Source: JAFEBO01 sp044221315
Lineage (GTDB): Bacteria; Planctomycetota; Phycisphaerae; Phycisphaerales; UBA1924
Direction: 5' to 3'
DNA length: 64,000 bases
NCBI GenBank assembly: GCA_044221315.1
Contig: JBGAPK010000023.1
Coordinates: 1 to 64,000, forward strand
Part shown: positions 43,837-52,414 of the stretch, piece after piece
How the letters are laid out: the number at the start of each line of letters is the position of its first letter
How positions within the stretch are numbered: the stretch's first letter is position 1
Made by a program: the position numbers and the translations under genes
Notes under the pieces: model-generated
Seen by the model: the letters and a program-made list of their open reading frames with translations, nothing else
The model's database searches: none
What the model was told of the DNA's origin: nothing

Positions 43837-44877
43837 TCACACCTGATTCAGGAATCGCAGGTCGTTCTCAAACAGAAGGCGAATATCAGGGATCGCGTAG
43901 CGGCCCATTGCGATGCGCTCGATGCCAAATCCGAACGCAAAGCCCGTCCACTCCTCGGGGTCAATGCCGCAGTGTTCGAGCACGGCGGGATCGACCATGC
44001 CGCAGCCGCCGAGTTCCATCCAGCGGGTGGGCTGGTCGGGCCGGAGGCGGATCTTCATGTCGAGTTCGGCGCTGGGCTCGGTGAAAGGGAAATAGGAGGG
44101 CCTGAGGCGCACGTCGGCGTCTTCGCCGAAATAGGCCTTGGCGAATTGGAGAAGCGTGGTCTTGAGGTCGATCATCGAGACGCCGCGGTCGAGGTAAAGC
44201 CCTTCCAACTGATGGAACATGAAGGAGTGCGTGGCATCGACGGTGTCGGGGCGATAGACGCGGCCCGGGGAGATGACCTTGATCGGTTTGGTGAGCTTGC
44301 CGCCGCCGGCCTTGACGGCCGCCTCCATCGTTCTGACCTGCACTGTCGAGGTCTGTGAACGAATCATGCGGGGCTTGGAGGTGGTGAGCGGGCTGTCGAC
44401 GTAGAAGTTGTCGATCGGATCGCGGGCGGGGTGGCCTGCGGGAATGTTGAGCTTGATGAAGTTGTGCTCGTCGTCCTCGAGCTCGGGGCCTTCGGCGACC
44501 TCGAAGCCCATGCGCCCGAAGACTTCGCAGAGTTCTTCGATGACGCGTGTGATGATGTGGGGACGGCCGACGGCCTGAGAGGAAATGAACCCCGGCTCTG
44601 TCACATCGAGGCTTTCAGCGTGGGCGGCCGCTGCGGTGGAAACCGTCGCCTTTTTCGCTTCGTAGGCCTGCTCGAGCGCGGCCTTGACCTGGTTCATCCG
44701 CGCGCCGACGGCGGGCTTCTGGTCTTTGGGGACGTCCTTGAAGCCGGCCATAGCCGCCTTGAGCTTGCCGCTGCCGGCGAGGTAGGCGAGGCGCCATGCT
44801 TCGAGAGCATCGGGCGAGTTGGCAGCCGCAAGCTCGGCGAGGCCGTTGGTTTCGAGGGATTGGATCAGGTCGAGCAT
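43837..44877 (-). CDS. pheS: Phenylalanyl-tRNA synthetase alpha subunit
   Basis: 346 residues. N-terminal coiled-coil (1-90), then the class II catalytic core. HIITRVIEELCEVFGRMGFE, motif 2 region VISPGRVYRPDTVDATHSFM with FHQLEG, and motif 3 GFAFGFGIERIAMGRY are clear. It charges tRNA-Phe together with PheT; no pheT follows, the next gene downstream being the broken metalloprotease. The last base block overlaps nothing. Its 5' end is 176 bases from rplQ with no recognised site between. Confidence 0.96.
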   Translation of the reverse strand: MLDLIQSLETNGLAELAAANSPDALEAWRLAYLAGSGKLKAAMAGFKDVPKDQKPAVGARMNQVKAALEQAYEAKKATVSTAAAAHAESLDVTEPGFISSQAVGRPHIITRVIEELCEVFGRMGFEVAEGPELEDDEHNFIKLNIPAGHPARDPIDNFYVDSPLTTSKPRMIRSQTSTVQVRTMEAAVKAGGGKLTKPIKVISPGRVYRPDTVDATHSFMFHQLEGLYLDRGVSMIDLKTTLLQFAKAYFGEDADVRLRPSYFPFTEPSAELDMKIRLRPDQPTRWMELGGCGMVDPAVLEHCGIDPEEWTGFAFGFGIERIAMGRYAIPDIRLLFENDLRFLNQV

Positions 44878-45053
44878 TAGTGCGGATGGTAGGAAGAATC
44901 GCGACCATCGCGTGTCAGCCCGGTGCCACGAGGGCGGTCACCTTTTTCGCCGTTCGCGCGGATCACAAACAACACGGCCCACCTTCCGGCGGGCCGCGTG
45001 TGTGTCTTGCGATCTCGAACTCAAACTGACCCGGGGGTCAAAGGCCGATCGAA

Positions 45054-45677
45054 TCAGGCCTTGGTTTCGGTCTTTTCTTTGCGGGCCTTGGCGGCAAACG
45101 CGGTGCGCTTGTCGGCGATGCGACGGCGGGTGCTGGGCTTGCCGCCAATCTCGGGGCCTTCCTCGTTGCCGACGAACTGGAGCACGCAGAGCTCCGCGGC
45201 ATCGCCGATGCGGTGGCGGCCGAGCTTCACGATGCGGGTGTACCCACCGGCGCGATCAGCGAAGCGGGGGGCGACGCGTTCGAAGATGTGCTTGACGAGC
45301 TTGGGGGCCTTGCGGAGTTCGCCGTAGCGATTGCGCTCGACCTCTTCGGACTTGGGCAGCTCGAAGAAGCCCTCGCGGAATTCGCGGAGGTTCTTGACGT
45401 GGTCCTTCTCGGCCTCGGTGGCGTTCTTGGGGAGGAAAAGCCAGTCGAAGGCGAGTCGGTCGTGGCCGAGGCTGGCGATCACGCGACGGCGGGCGGCGAG
45501 ATCGCCCTTCTTGGCCGTGGTGATGATCTTCTCGACGAAGGGCTGGACGGCCTTGGCCTTGGGGATGGTCGTGGTGATCTGGCCGTGCTCGAAGAGAGCG
45601 GCGGCGAGATTGCGCAGCATCGAATCGCGGTGCGATGCGGTGCGGGTAAGGCGGGCTCCGGCGCGACGGTGGCGCAT
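45054..45677 (-). CDS. rplQ: 50S ribosomal protein L17, enlarged
   Basis: 207 residues against the usual 115-130. The conserved start MRHRRAGARLTRTASHRDSM and the late block APRFADRAGGYTRIVKLG are standard. Between them, about 50 extra residues (HDRLAFDWLFLPKNATEAEK to ELRKAPK, about 71-125) are inserted, and the tail adds 35 basic residues. Last gene of the superoperon. Confidence 0.95.
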   Translation of the reverse strand: MRHRRAGARLTRTASHRDSMLRNLAAALFEHGQITTTIPKAKAVQPFVEKIITTAKKGDLAARRRVIASLGHDRLAFDWLFLPKNATEAEKDHVKNLREFREGFFELPKSEEVERNRYGELRKAPKLVKHIFERVAPRFADRAGGYTRIVKLGRHRIGDAAELCVLQFVGNEEGPEIGGKPSTRRRIADKRTAFAAKARKEKTETKA

Positions 45678-45844
45678 GACTCAAACTCCAGGCGGGCCCT
45701 GAATCGACGGCCGAATGCCGACGTGTGCAGGGCCGAAATACTAGGCCAGAACGCCGAAAAACTCAATTTCGGCGGCCAACTCAATGGCTTGCGAAGCAAA
45801 GGGCGGGCTTTTCAGCCCGCCCTCAGTGATATCAAGAAAACGAA

Positions 45845-45883
45845 CCCTTCCCCCAACCCCTTCCCTCAGGGAAGGGGCTTCAG
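45845..45883. repeat. Hairpin repeat family E, copy 2
   Basis: CCCTTCCCCCAACCCCTTCC then CTCAGGGAAGGGGCTTCAG, with a perfect 9-base-pair stem. It begins 4 bases beyond the rpoA stop, in the rpoA-rplQ gap (45678-45886). In this position it could reduce rplQ expression or stabilise the rpoA 3' end. The rest of the gap is unremarkable. Confidence 0.7.
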
Positions 45884-45886
45884 AAA

Positions 45887-46906
45887 TCAGGCGGGGATTT
45901 CGGGCTGCTTGACGACGAAGCCGTCGGGCAGGGTCATGCCCAGATCGAGGCCGATGTCCTGGAGCTTGCGCTTGACCTCGCGGAGGCTGGTGCGTCCGAA
46001 GGAGCGGAGCTTGAGAAGCGTGCCGTCGGTCTGGGTGACGAGCTGAGCGACGTTCTCGATTCGGGCGGACTCGAGGCAGTTGCTGGCGCGGACCGAGAGC
46101 TCGAGCTCGTTCACACTCATGTTGAGCTTGCGGATGAGTTCCTCGTCCACGCTCGCGGCGGCCGCGGCCTCTTCGCTCACGGTGTCCGGTCCGAGTTCGA
46201 AGTACTGAACGAACGGATTGAGGTGCTTGCGGAGGATCTTGGCGGCCTCGACCATCGCCATCTCGGGCGTGACCGTGCCGTTGGTCCAGATCTCGAGCGT
46301 GAGCTTGTCGTAGTCGGTGCGCTGGCCGACGCGGGCATCCTCGACCTTGTAGCGGACGCGCTGCACGGGGCTGTAGATCGCGTCGATCGGGATGATGCCG
46401 ATCTCCTGATCTTCTTCCTGAGCCGCGATCTGCTCGCTGGCCGGGACGTAGCCGCGCCCGCGGCCGACGGTAAGTTCCATCTCGAAGTCGACCTTCTCCG
46501 TGAGGGTCGCGAGCACAAGTTCCTTGTTGACGATGGTGACGGCGGTGTCGGCCTCGATCATGTCGGCCGTGATCTCGCCGGGGCCGCGGGCCGCGAGGCG
46601 CATGGTCTTGGACTCATCGCCCTCGAGCTTGACGACCAGGTTCTTGACGTTGAGAACGATGTCGGTCGCGTCTTCCATCACGCCGGGAAGGCTGCTGAAT
46701 TCGTGCGGAGCGCCCTTGACCTTGATCTGGGTGACGGCGGCACCCTCGAGGCTGGAGAGGAGCACGCGACGGAGGCTGTTGCCGACCGTGGTGCCGAAGC
46801 CGCGCTCGAACGGCTCGATGACAAAGCGGCCGTAGACGCTGCTGTTAAAACGGGAATCGGCGCCGATACGGGTGGGAAGTTCGAGGCCACGCCAGCGGAA
46901 TCGCAT
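45887..46906 (-). CDS. rpoA: RNA polymerase alpha subunit
   Basis: 339 residues from ATG 46906 with GGAG nearby. N-terminal domain about 1-235: FIEPFERGFGTTVGNSLRRV-type block and LLSSLEGAAVTQIKVKG, the assembly platform. C-terminal domain about 255-325: LELSVRASNCLESARIENVA and LKLRSFGRTSLREVKRKL, the UP-element/activator-binding helices. Normal length. Frame is open far upstream, but that part overlaps rpsK. Confidence 0.98.
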   Translation of the reverse strand: MRFRWRGLELPTRIGADSRFNSSVYGRFVIEPFERGFGTTVGNSLRRVLLSSLEGAAVTQIKVKGAPHEFSSLPGVMEDATDIVLNVKNLVVKLEGDESKTMRLAARGPGEITADMIEADTAVTIVNKELVLATLTEKVDFEMELTVGRGRGYVPASEQIAAQEEDQEIGIIPIDAIYSPVQRVRYKVEDARVGQRTDYDKLTLEIWTNGTVTPEMAMVEAAKILRKHLNPFVQYFELGPDTVSEEAAAAASVDEELIRKLNMSVNELELSVRASNCLESARIENVAQLVTQTDGTLLKLRSFGRTSLREVKRKLQDIGLDLGMTLPDGFVVKQPEIPA

Positions 46907-47117
46907 GTTGAAATCTCCGAACGGGCGGCAGGGACACGAATCGGGCGGGCATGGCCCATCCGATTCAGGATTGAACTGTCGCAAGGCCGTCGATGCACGA
47001 GGAACGGTGGAAGCTGCCGCGCTCCCGATCGCCTCTTCTGTTCGCCGGTGCGACACGATTTTCGAGAAGACGGCGAAGAGACTTTCGAGTCTTCGCCGTG
47101 AAGTTCCATCAAGCACA

Positions 47118-47147
47118 GACCTTGCAGAGCCAAGGTCCGTGGCACGA
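47118..47147. repeat. Hairpin of family C, copy 6 (within ribosomal operon)
   Basis: GACCTTG-CAGAGC-CAAGGTC, then CGTGGCACG. On the transcribed strand the hairpin lies 4 bases past the rpsK stop, in the 245-base rpsK-rpoA gap where rpsD normally sits. It may be a terminator or processing site. The rest of the gap shows no gene. Confidence 0.55.
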
Positions 47148-47151
47148 ATCC

Positions 47152-47526
47152 TTACACGCGGCGGCGCTTGGCCGGGCGGCAACCGTTGTGCGGAACCGGC
47201 GTGTGGTCTTCGATCGCCGACACGCGGAGACCGGTCGAAACCAGCCCGTTCACGGCCGACTCGCGACCCGAGCCCGAGCCGCGGATGCGGATCTCGACCT
47301 CGCTCATGCCCATCTTGCGGACCTTCTGGCCGCAAGTCTCGGCGGCGCGGGTGGCGGCGAAGGGAGTCGCCTTGCGGGCGCCCTTGAAGCCGATGGTGCC
47401 GGCCGAATCCCACGCCACGGTCTCTCCGTTGGCGTCGGTAATGGTGATGAGCGTGTTGTTCTGCGTCGCCTTGATATGGGCGATGCCGCGGACGACGTTC
47501 TTTCTGACTTTACCCTTCTTCGACAT
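47152..47526 (-). CDS. rpsK: 30S ribosomal protein S11
   Basis: 124 residues, standard length. HIKATQNNTLITITDANGE, GFKGARKATPFAA, and the C-terminal DHTPVPHNGCRPAKRRRV are conserved. S11 binds the platform of the 30S subunit near the decoding site. rpsD, its usual downstream neighbour, is absent here. Confidence 0.98.
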   Translation of the reverse strand: MSKKGKVRKNVVRGIAHIKATQNNTLITITDANGETVAWDSAGTIGFKGARKATPFAATRAAETCGQKVRKMGMSEVEIRIRGSGSGRESAVNGLVSTGLRVSAIEDHTPVPHNGCRPAKRRRV

Positions 47527-47586
47527 GCAATCCTCCGCGGATCATCCGACACGAAGTGTCGTCCCCGCTGGTTGTTCAAACTGCGG

Positions 47587-47970
47587 TTAGGCCTTGGCCT
47601 TGACGCCCTTCTTGCCTGCGACGGTCTTCTTCTTGCCCTTGCGGGTGCGAGCGTTGGACTGCGTTCGCTGGCCGCGGACCGGGAGGCCCTTGCGGTGGCG
47701 CTCGCCGCGGTAGCTGCGGATGTCCTTAAGACGCTGGATGTTCTGCTGCACCTGGCGACGCAGGGCACCCTCGACGAGGTACGACGCGTCGATGATCGCG
47801 TTGATCTGCGCGAGCTGGGTCTCGGGCACTTCGCGGGCGCGGGCGTCGGGGTTAACGCCGGCCTCGGTCAGGATCTGCTTCGCGAAATGGGCACCGATCC
47901 CGTGGATGTACTGGAGGGCGTACAGGATCTTCTTGTTGTCGGGCACGTCAACGCCGGCGATACGAGGCAC
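47587..47970 (-). CDS. rpsM: 30S ribosomal protein S13
   Basis: 127 residues. MPRIAGVDVPDNKKILYALQ start, HGIGAHFAKQIL helix-hairpin-helix, and SYRGERHRKGLPVRGQRT basic tail that reaches the P-site tRNA. Sixty bases separate it from rpsK. Confidence 0.98.
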   Translation of the reverse strand: MPRIAGVDVPDNKKILYALQYIHGIGAHFAKQILTEAGVNPDARAREVPETQLAQINAIIDASYLVEGALRRQVQQNIQRLKDIRSYRGERHRKGLPVRGQRTQSNARTRKGKKKTVAGKKGVKAKA

Positions 47971-48000
47971 TGGTGTAGCTCCCTGTCGGAATTCGGACGA

Positions 48001-48117
48001 TCAGCCCTGCACCTGCTTGTGCTTGGGTTCTGCCTTGCAAATCACACGCACCTTGCCCTTGCGCCGGACCACCTGGCACTGATTGCAGATGCGACGAACA
48101 CTCGCTTTGACCTTCAT
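48001..48117 (-). CDS. rpmJ: 50S ribosomal protein L36
   Basis: 38 residues: MKVKASVRRICNQCQVVRRK followed by GKVRVICKAEPKHKQVQG. The zinc ligands C11, C14, C27 and H33 are all present, so this is the zinc-containing form. It lies between rpsM (30 bases) and the embedded glycosyltransferase gene. Confidence 0.96.
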   Translation of the reverse strand: MKVKASVRRICNQCQVVRRKGKVRVICKAEPKHKQVQG

Positions 48118-48269
48118 ACGTCACCTTCTGGATTGTCCCGGCGGGCTCGAGGCACGACGGGCCTGAATGATAGGCACCACACCGATTGAAGTCACCCGTT
48201 CGGCATCCGCCCGGGGGCCAAAGCGGGCTCAAATCCGGGGTCGGGCTGTCCGAAATCCGTTCGGATGCT

Positions 48270-49031
48270 TCACCGGCCGATCAGCTTGAACCGGTAGAGG
48301 CGCAGCACGTGCCGGATGTACCGGACCTGTTCTTTCAGGCTGAGCTTGCTCTCGCCCCGCTTGCGGTCGGCGAAGTGGATGGGGACTTCGGTCGGGGCCT
48401 TAAACGGACCTTTGACCAGCATTTCAAGGGCGATCTTGTAGCCGATGGGGTTCAGGTCCTTGGTCTGCCGGAAGGCGGCGGACCGCATGGCGAAGAAGCC
48501 CGACATCGGATCGGCCAGTCGCGTGAGCGGGCGGGCGAATGCGGTCGCGACGAGGCTGTTGGCGCGACGGAAGAGCGTCCAGGCCTGATCCATCGTGCCG
48601 CCGGCGACATACCGCGAACCGATCACGAAATCGGCTCCGTTGTCGAGCGCTTCGAGCATGCGGGGAATGGCCTCCGGCGGGTGGCTCAGATCGGCGTCCA
48701 TGACGACGATCGTCGGCGCCGAAGCGAGGCGGCAGCCGGCGATCACCGCGGAGGAGAGGCCTCGTTCGTCTCTTCGCACGTGCAATCGAACCCACGGGCG
48801 GCCGATCGCGGCGACGACCTGCTCGGTGCCGTCGTTGCTGTTGTCGTCCACGATGATCAGTTCGACCGAAGGCAGCGACCGCTCGACGCGTTCAACGAGC
48901 TCCTGGATGTTGGCGGATTCGCGGAAGGTTGGCACCACGACCGAGACGAGCGGCCGGCCGAGATGCGGAGCGGCTTGATCCGGCGCCGGAAGCGTTTGGT
49001 AGGCGGGAGATGGCGCGCCGAGAACGCTCAC
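48270..49031 (-). CDS. Family 2 glycosyltransferase, polyprenol-phosphate mannose/glucose type
   Basis: 253 residues. VSVVVPTFRESANIQELVER, IIVDDNSNDGT, IVVMDADLSHPPEAIPRML (DxD) and GYKIALEMLVKG with FADRKRGESKLSLKE match Dpm1/ArnC-like GT2 enzymes that load a sugar on polyprenyl phosphate. No C-terminal membrane helices, so it is the soluble Dpm1-only form. It starts 7 bases after infA, so it is co-transcribed with the translation genes. It is an unusual insertion in the conserved secY-infA-rpmJ block. Confidence 0.9.
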   Translation of the reverse strand: MSVLGAPSPAYQTLPAPDQAAPHLGRPLVSVVVPTFRESANIQELVERVERSLPSVELIIVDDNSNDGTEQVVAAIGRPWVRLHVRRDERGLSSAVIAGCRLASAPTIVVMDADLSHPPEAIPRMLEALDNGADFVIGSRYVAGGTMDQAWTLFRRANSLVATAFARPLTRLADPMSGFFAMRSAAFRQTKDLNPIGYKIALEMLVKGPFKAPTEVPIHFADRKRGESKLSLKEQVRYIRHVLRLYRFKLIGR

Positions 49032-49038
49032 CGGTTTC

Positions 49039-49263
49039 TCAATGGCGGAACGTGATCCGGGCCTTGGAAAGATCGTACGGGCTCATCTCGACGGTGACTT
49101 TGTCGCCGGGGAGGATGCGGATGTAGTTCATGCGCATCTTGCCGGAGACATAGGCGAGAACCTCGGTCTTCTGCTCGTTGGGCAGGCGGACCTTGAACAT
49201 GGCGTTGGGGAGGGCCTCGGTGACCTCGGCCTCGAAGGTGAACTTGTCGTCCTGTTTGCTCAT
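49039..49263 (-). CDS. infA: Translation initiation factor IF-1
   Basis: 74 residues with the OB-fold signature FEAEVTEALPNAMFKVRL, GKMRMNYIRILPGDKVTVEM and SPYDLSKARITFRH. Standard length. It binds the 30S A site during initiation. secY lies 40 bases upstream; adk and map, which commonly separate the two, are missing. Confidence 0.97.
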   Translation of the reverse strand: MSKQDDKFTFEAEVTEALPNAMFKVRLPNEQKTEVLAYVSGKMRMNYIRILPGDKVTVEMSPYDLSKARITFRH

Positions 49264-49303
49264 GAAACTCCGGTCAGGTGGGGGTCGGTGGGATCTCTGT
49301 TGA

Positions 49304-50710
49304 TCAGCCGCGCGGGCCGTGGAACTTGGGGCCGCCCTCTTCGCCCTCGGAGAGGAATCCTGCGTAATTGCGCATCAGGAGCTGGGCCTCGACCTTCTGC
49401 AGGAAGTCCATGCAGACCGAGACGACGATGAGCAGACCCGTGCCGCCCAGGAATTGCGTGACCGTGGGCGGAACGCCGAAGGCCTTGTTCACTACCACCG
49501 GGAGGATGGCGATGACCGAAAGGAATGCCGCGCCGACGAAGGTCACGCGGGTAATGACGGTCTCGAGATATTCCGCGGTGCGCGGACCGGGGCGCAGGCC
49601 GGGGATGAACGAGCCGTGCTCCTTGAGCTGCTTGCTCATGTCCTGCGGATTGAACTGGACGGTGATCCAGAAGTAACTGAAGAAGTAAACCATCGCGATG
49701 TAGAGCAGGACATAGAGATACTCGCCCTGCGTGAAGTTGATGGAAAGGAATTGCGTGAAGCCGTAGAAGAACCCGTTCTCGCCGCCGTGATTGTTGTTGT
49801 ACGCCCGGACATACTCGTGGACCCACGTGAAAGCGACGCTGGGGAACATCATCAGCGAGCTGGCGAAAATGATGGGCATCACGCCGCCGTGGTTGATGCG
49901 GAGGGGCAGGTAGCTCTTCTGGCCGCCGAAGACGCGCCGGCCGCGCGTGTGCTTGGCCTGTTGGACGGGGATGCGTCGCTGGGCGACGGTCATCAGGACC
50001 GACCCTCCGACCACGACCAGGAAGCCCAAGCAGAGCATGATCAGGCCCATCCAACCCATCTTGTCGGAGCTGGTCGGGTCGAAGTTCCTTTGCGCGTCTT
50101 TGATCGCGCCCGGCATGCTCGCGAGGATGCCCGCCATGATGATCATGGAAACGCCGTTGCCGATGCCGAATCGGTCGATCTGCTCACCGATCCACATGAG
50201 GAAGATCGTGCCGGCCGTCAGCGTGGCGATCGCCATGGCCCACCACAGGCCGCTGTTCACATATTGAGGCTGGATCAGATCCTGCCCGCGGATGTAGCTC
50301 ACCCAGCCGGCGCCCTGGACAATGCAGAGCGCGACGGTGACGTAACGCGTCCACTCCATGATCTTCTGGCGCCCGGTCGGCCCTTCCTCCTGGAGCTTCT
50401 TCAGGCGGGGTGAAACCGTCGAGATCAACTGAAAGATGATGCCGGCCGTGATATAGGGCATCACGCCAAGGCCGAAGATCGTCGAGTGCGAAAGCGAGCC
50501 GCCCGAGAACATCGAGACGAAATCCGCGATCCGGCCGAGGGCCGAACTGCTCTCCGTCGCGTTCTTGATGAGCTTGGCGAGGGCTTCCTGATTGGTGCCG
50601 GGCAGGGGGATCCAGTGCCCGATGCGGAAGACCAGGAGCATCGCGAACGTGAACAGGATCTTGTTGCGAAGATCCCGGATCAGAAAGACATTTTTAATGG
50701 TCGAAAGCAT
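49304..50710 (-). CDS. secY: Protein translocase subunit SecY
   Basis: 468 residues with ten membrane helices. Landmarks: IGHWIPLPGTN in the first loop, GGSLSHSTIFGLGVMPYITA (plug and helix 2), GNGVSMIIMAGI, and the cytoplasmic loop KHTRGRRVFGGQKSYLPLRI with NHGGVMPIIFASSLM. The C-terminal TGLLIVVSVCMDFLQKVEAQ is also typical. It forms the export channel used by the many secreted proteins in this window. Confidence 0.98.
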   Translation of the reverse strand: MLSTIKNVFLIRDLRNKILFTFAMLLVFRIGHWIPLPGTNQEALAKLIKNATESSSALGRIADFVSMFSGGSLSHSTIFGLGVMPYITAGIIFQLISTVSPRLKKLQEEGPTGRQKIMEWTRYVTVALCIVQGAGWVSYIRGQDLIQPQYVNSGLWWAMAIATLTAGTIFLMWIGEQIDRFGIGNGVSMIIMAGILASMPGAIKDAQRNFDPTSSDKMGWMGLIMLCLGFLVVVGGSVLMTVAQRRIPVQQAKHTRGRRVFGGQKSYLPLRINHGGVMPIIFASSLMMFPSVAFTWVHEYVRAYNNNHGGENGFFYGFTQFLSINFTQGEYLYVLLYIAMVYFFSYFWITVQFNPQDMSKQLKEHGSFIPGLRPGPRTAEYLETVITRVTFVGAAFLSVIAILPVVVNKAFGVPPTVTQFLGGTGLLIVVSVCMDFLQKVEAQLLMRNYAGFLSEGEEGGPKFHGPRG

Positions 50711-50847
50711 TCGTTGCTCAATGTTCGTCTATCGCGGGCGATTGGAGGGCAAGTGTATTCCGCGTCACCGGGGCTCGCGGCCGGAAACAAACGACCCCGC
50801 GGGCTTCTCACGCGGGGTCGGGAAGAGAATGCACGAGAAGTTCCTGT

Positions 50848-51531
50848 TCACTCTGCGGCGGGCGGCTTCTTGTCCTTCGCCTGCTCCGCGGGCTTGGCGG
50901 CGGGCGCCTTCGCGTCCTTGGCCGCCTTCGCATCCTTCGGCGCTTCCTCGTCGCCCTCGTCGTCGGTCACCTGCTTGGGCTTGGACGAACGCTTGAGCTT
51001 CTTGGTGAGGTTCTTGGGCGTGCGGTCCTCGCTGGTGAGGTCGACGCCGCGGACCTTGTCGCGACGGGTGCCGGTCTGCTTCACGCTGCCACCGGCCTGC
51101 GTGATCAGTTGTGCCGCCTTGTCGGAGACGCGGGCCGCCTCGACGTTGAGCTTGACCTTGAGGCCGTCTTCGCCGACGGAGCCGAGGATCTTGAGATCGC
51201 GGCTGTCGTCGCGGACGAGGCCGGCATCCTGCAGAGCCTTGAGGTTGACCGTGCCGCCCTTGGCGAAGGCCGGGTGCGAAACGATCTCGCGGAGGTTGAC
51301 GATCCAGAAGTGGGTCCGGAAGGGCGCGTTGGTGAAGCCGAACTTCGCCAGGCGGCGGAAGTAGGGCATCTGGCCGCCTTCAAAGGAACGCTTGGAGGCG
51401 TGGCCCGAGCGCGAGCTGGCGCCCTTCTGGCCGCGGCCAGACTGCTTGCCGTGCCCCGAGCCCTCGCCGCGCCCGACGCGCTTGCGCTTTTTGTATTGCC
51501 CGGCTTTGGCTGTAATGTCGTGGATCATCAT
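50848..51531 (-). CDS. rplO: 50S ribosomal protein L15, C-terminal extension
   Basis: 227 residues against about 145-160. The conserved start MMIHDITAKAGQYKKRKRVG and GRGEGSGHGKQSGRGQKGA, then FEGGQMPYFRRLAKFGFTN, are standard. Beyond about residue 160 come 65 Lys/Ala/Asp/Pro-rich residues, probably disordered. rpmD (L30) is missing between rpsE and this gene. Confidence 0.95.
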   Translation of the reverse strand: MMIHDITAKAGQYKKRKRVGRGEGSGHGKQSGRGQKGASSRSGHASKRSFEGGQMPYFRRLAKFGFTNAPFRTHFWIVNLREIVSHPAFAKGGTVNLKALQDAGLVRDDSRDLKILGSVGEDGLKVKLNVEAARVSDKAAQLITQAGGSVKQTGTRRDKVRGVDLTSEDRTPKNLTKKLKRSSKPKQVTDDEGDEEAPKDAKAAKDAKAPAAKPAEQAKDKKPPAAE

Positions 51532-51596
51532 GGCAGGAATCCTTCAAACTATCGCGTCGCAAATCCGTTGAATCTTGTCCAAACCGGGCGCCAAAA

Positions 51597-52351
51597 TCAG
51601 GCGTTGGTATTGCCCTCGGCAGCCCCCGGAGGTCCGCCAGCCTGAGCCGGCGAATCGCCCCGCCCGCCCGCATCGCGTCCCGCGCCGCGCTGCCCGCCCC
51701 CACCACCCCGCGCCCGCCGCGCCCCCGCCGATGACCCCCACCGCCGCCGCGGCCGCCGCGACGATCCTGGCCGATGGTGTTGACGGGGCCCTTCATCTTT
51801 TCGCCCTTGTTGGACGAGGCGGCGAAGGCCTTGCCCTTTTCGATCTTGTGCTCGATTTCGGTGACGGCGATCTTGACGCCCCGGGCGTCGGCGACTTCTT
51901 CACGCTTGCGGAGCTGGTCGATGCCTTCGAAGCAGGCCTTGACGATGTTGAACTTGTTGGTGTTGCCGTAGCACTTGGTGAGGCAGTCGGTGATACCGGC
52001 CATGTCGAGAATGGCACGGATGGTGGAACCGGCCACCACGCCTGTTCCGGGGGAGGCGGGGATCAGGCGGACCTTGGAAGCGCCGAAGGAGCCCTCGACC
52101 TGGTGGGGGAGGGTGCGGCCGGCCATGGGGATGTCCTTCATGGCGCGCTTGGCGTATTTCTGGGCCTTCTCCACGGCCTGGGGCACTTCGTTGCTCTTGC
52201 CGTAGCCGAAGCCGACGCGGCCCTTGCGGTCACCGACGACCACGAGCGCGCCGAAGCTGAAGCGGCGACCGCCCTTGACGGTTGCGGAGGTGCGGAAGAC
52301 GCCCACGGTTGTGGACTCGATTGAACTTGCTTCGTCGAGAATCTCGGGCAT
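51597..52351 (-). CDS. rpsE: 30S ribosomal protein S5, tail frame disrupted
   Basis: The core (about 1-205) is normal: GGRRFSFGALVVVGDRKGRV, GYGKSNEVPQAVEKA, GTGVVAGSTIRAILDMAGI. A Gly/Arg-rich tail follows. In the direct frame the tail runs on to 51380, 150 bases into rplO. Adding one G to the GGGG run (plus-strand C 51706-51709) instead gives GGGGGQRGAGRDAGGRGDSP and a stop at 51597-51599, upstream of the rplO start. The second reading is far more likely, so the coordinates follow it. Confidence 0.88.
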
Positions 52352-52414
52352 GGGTTTGGTCCTCAGTCGGCGATCAGCGATCAGCTTTCAGTGGTCAGCT
52401 TTCAGGGAAGACAT

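Noticed and set aside
7436..47147. Insertion sequences
   Set aside because: Repeats are under 170 bases, carry no terminal inverted repeats with target duplications that I could define, and no transposase gene exists in the window.
51380..51596. S5 tail as a genuine 323-residue protein overlapping rplO
   Set aside because: The sequence after the G run is incoherent and antagonises a start site; the one-base-corrected frame ends sensibly at 51597.
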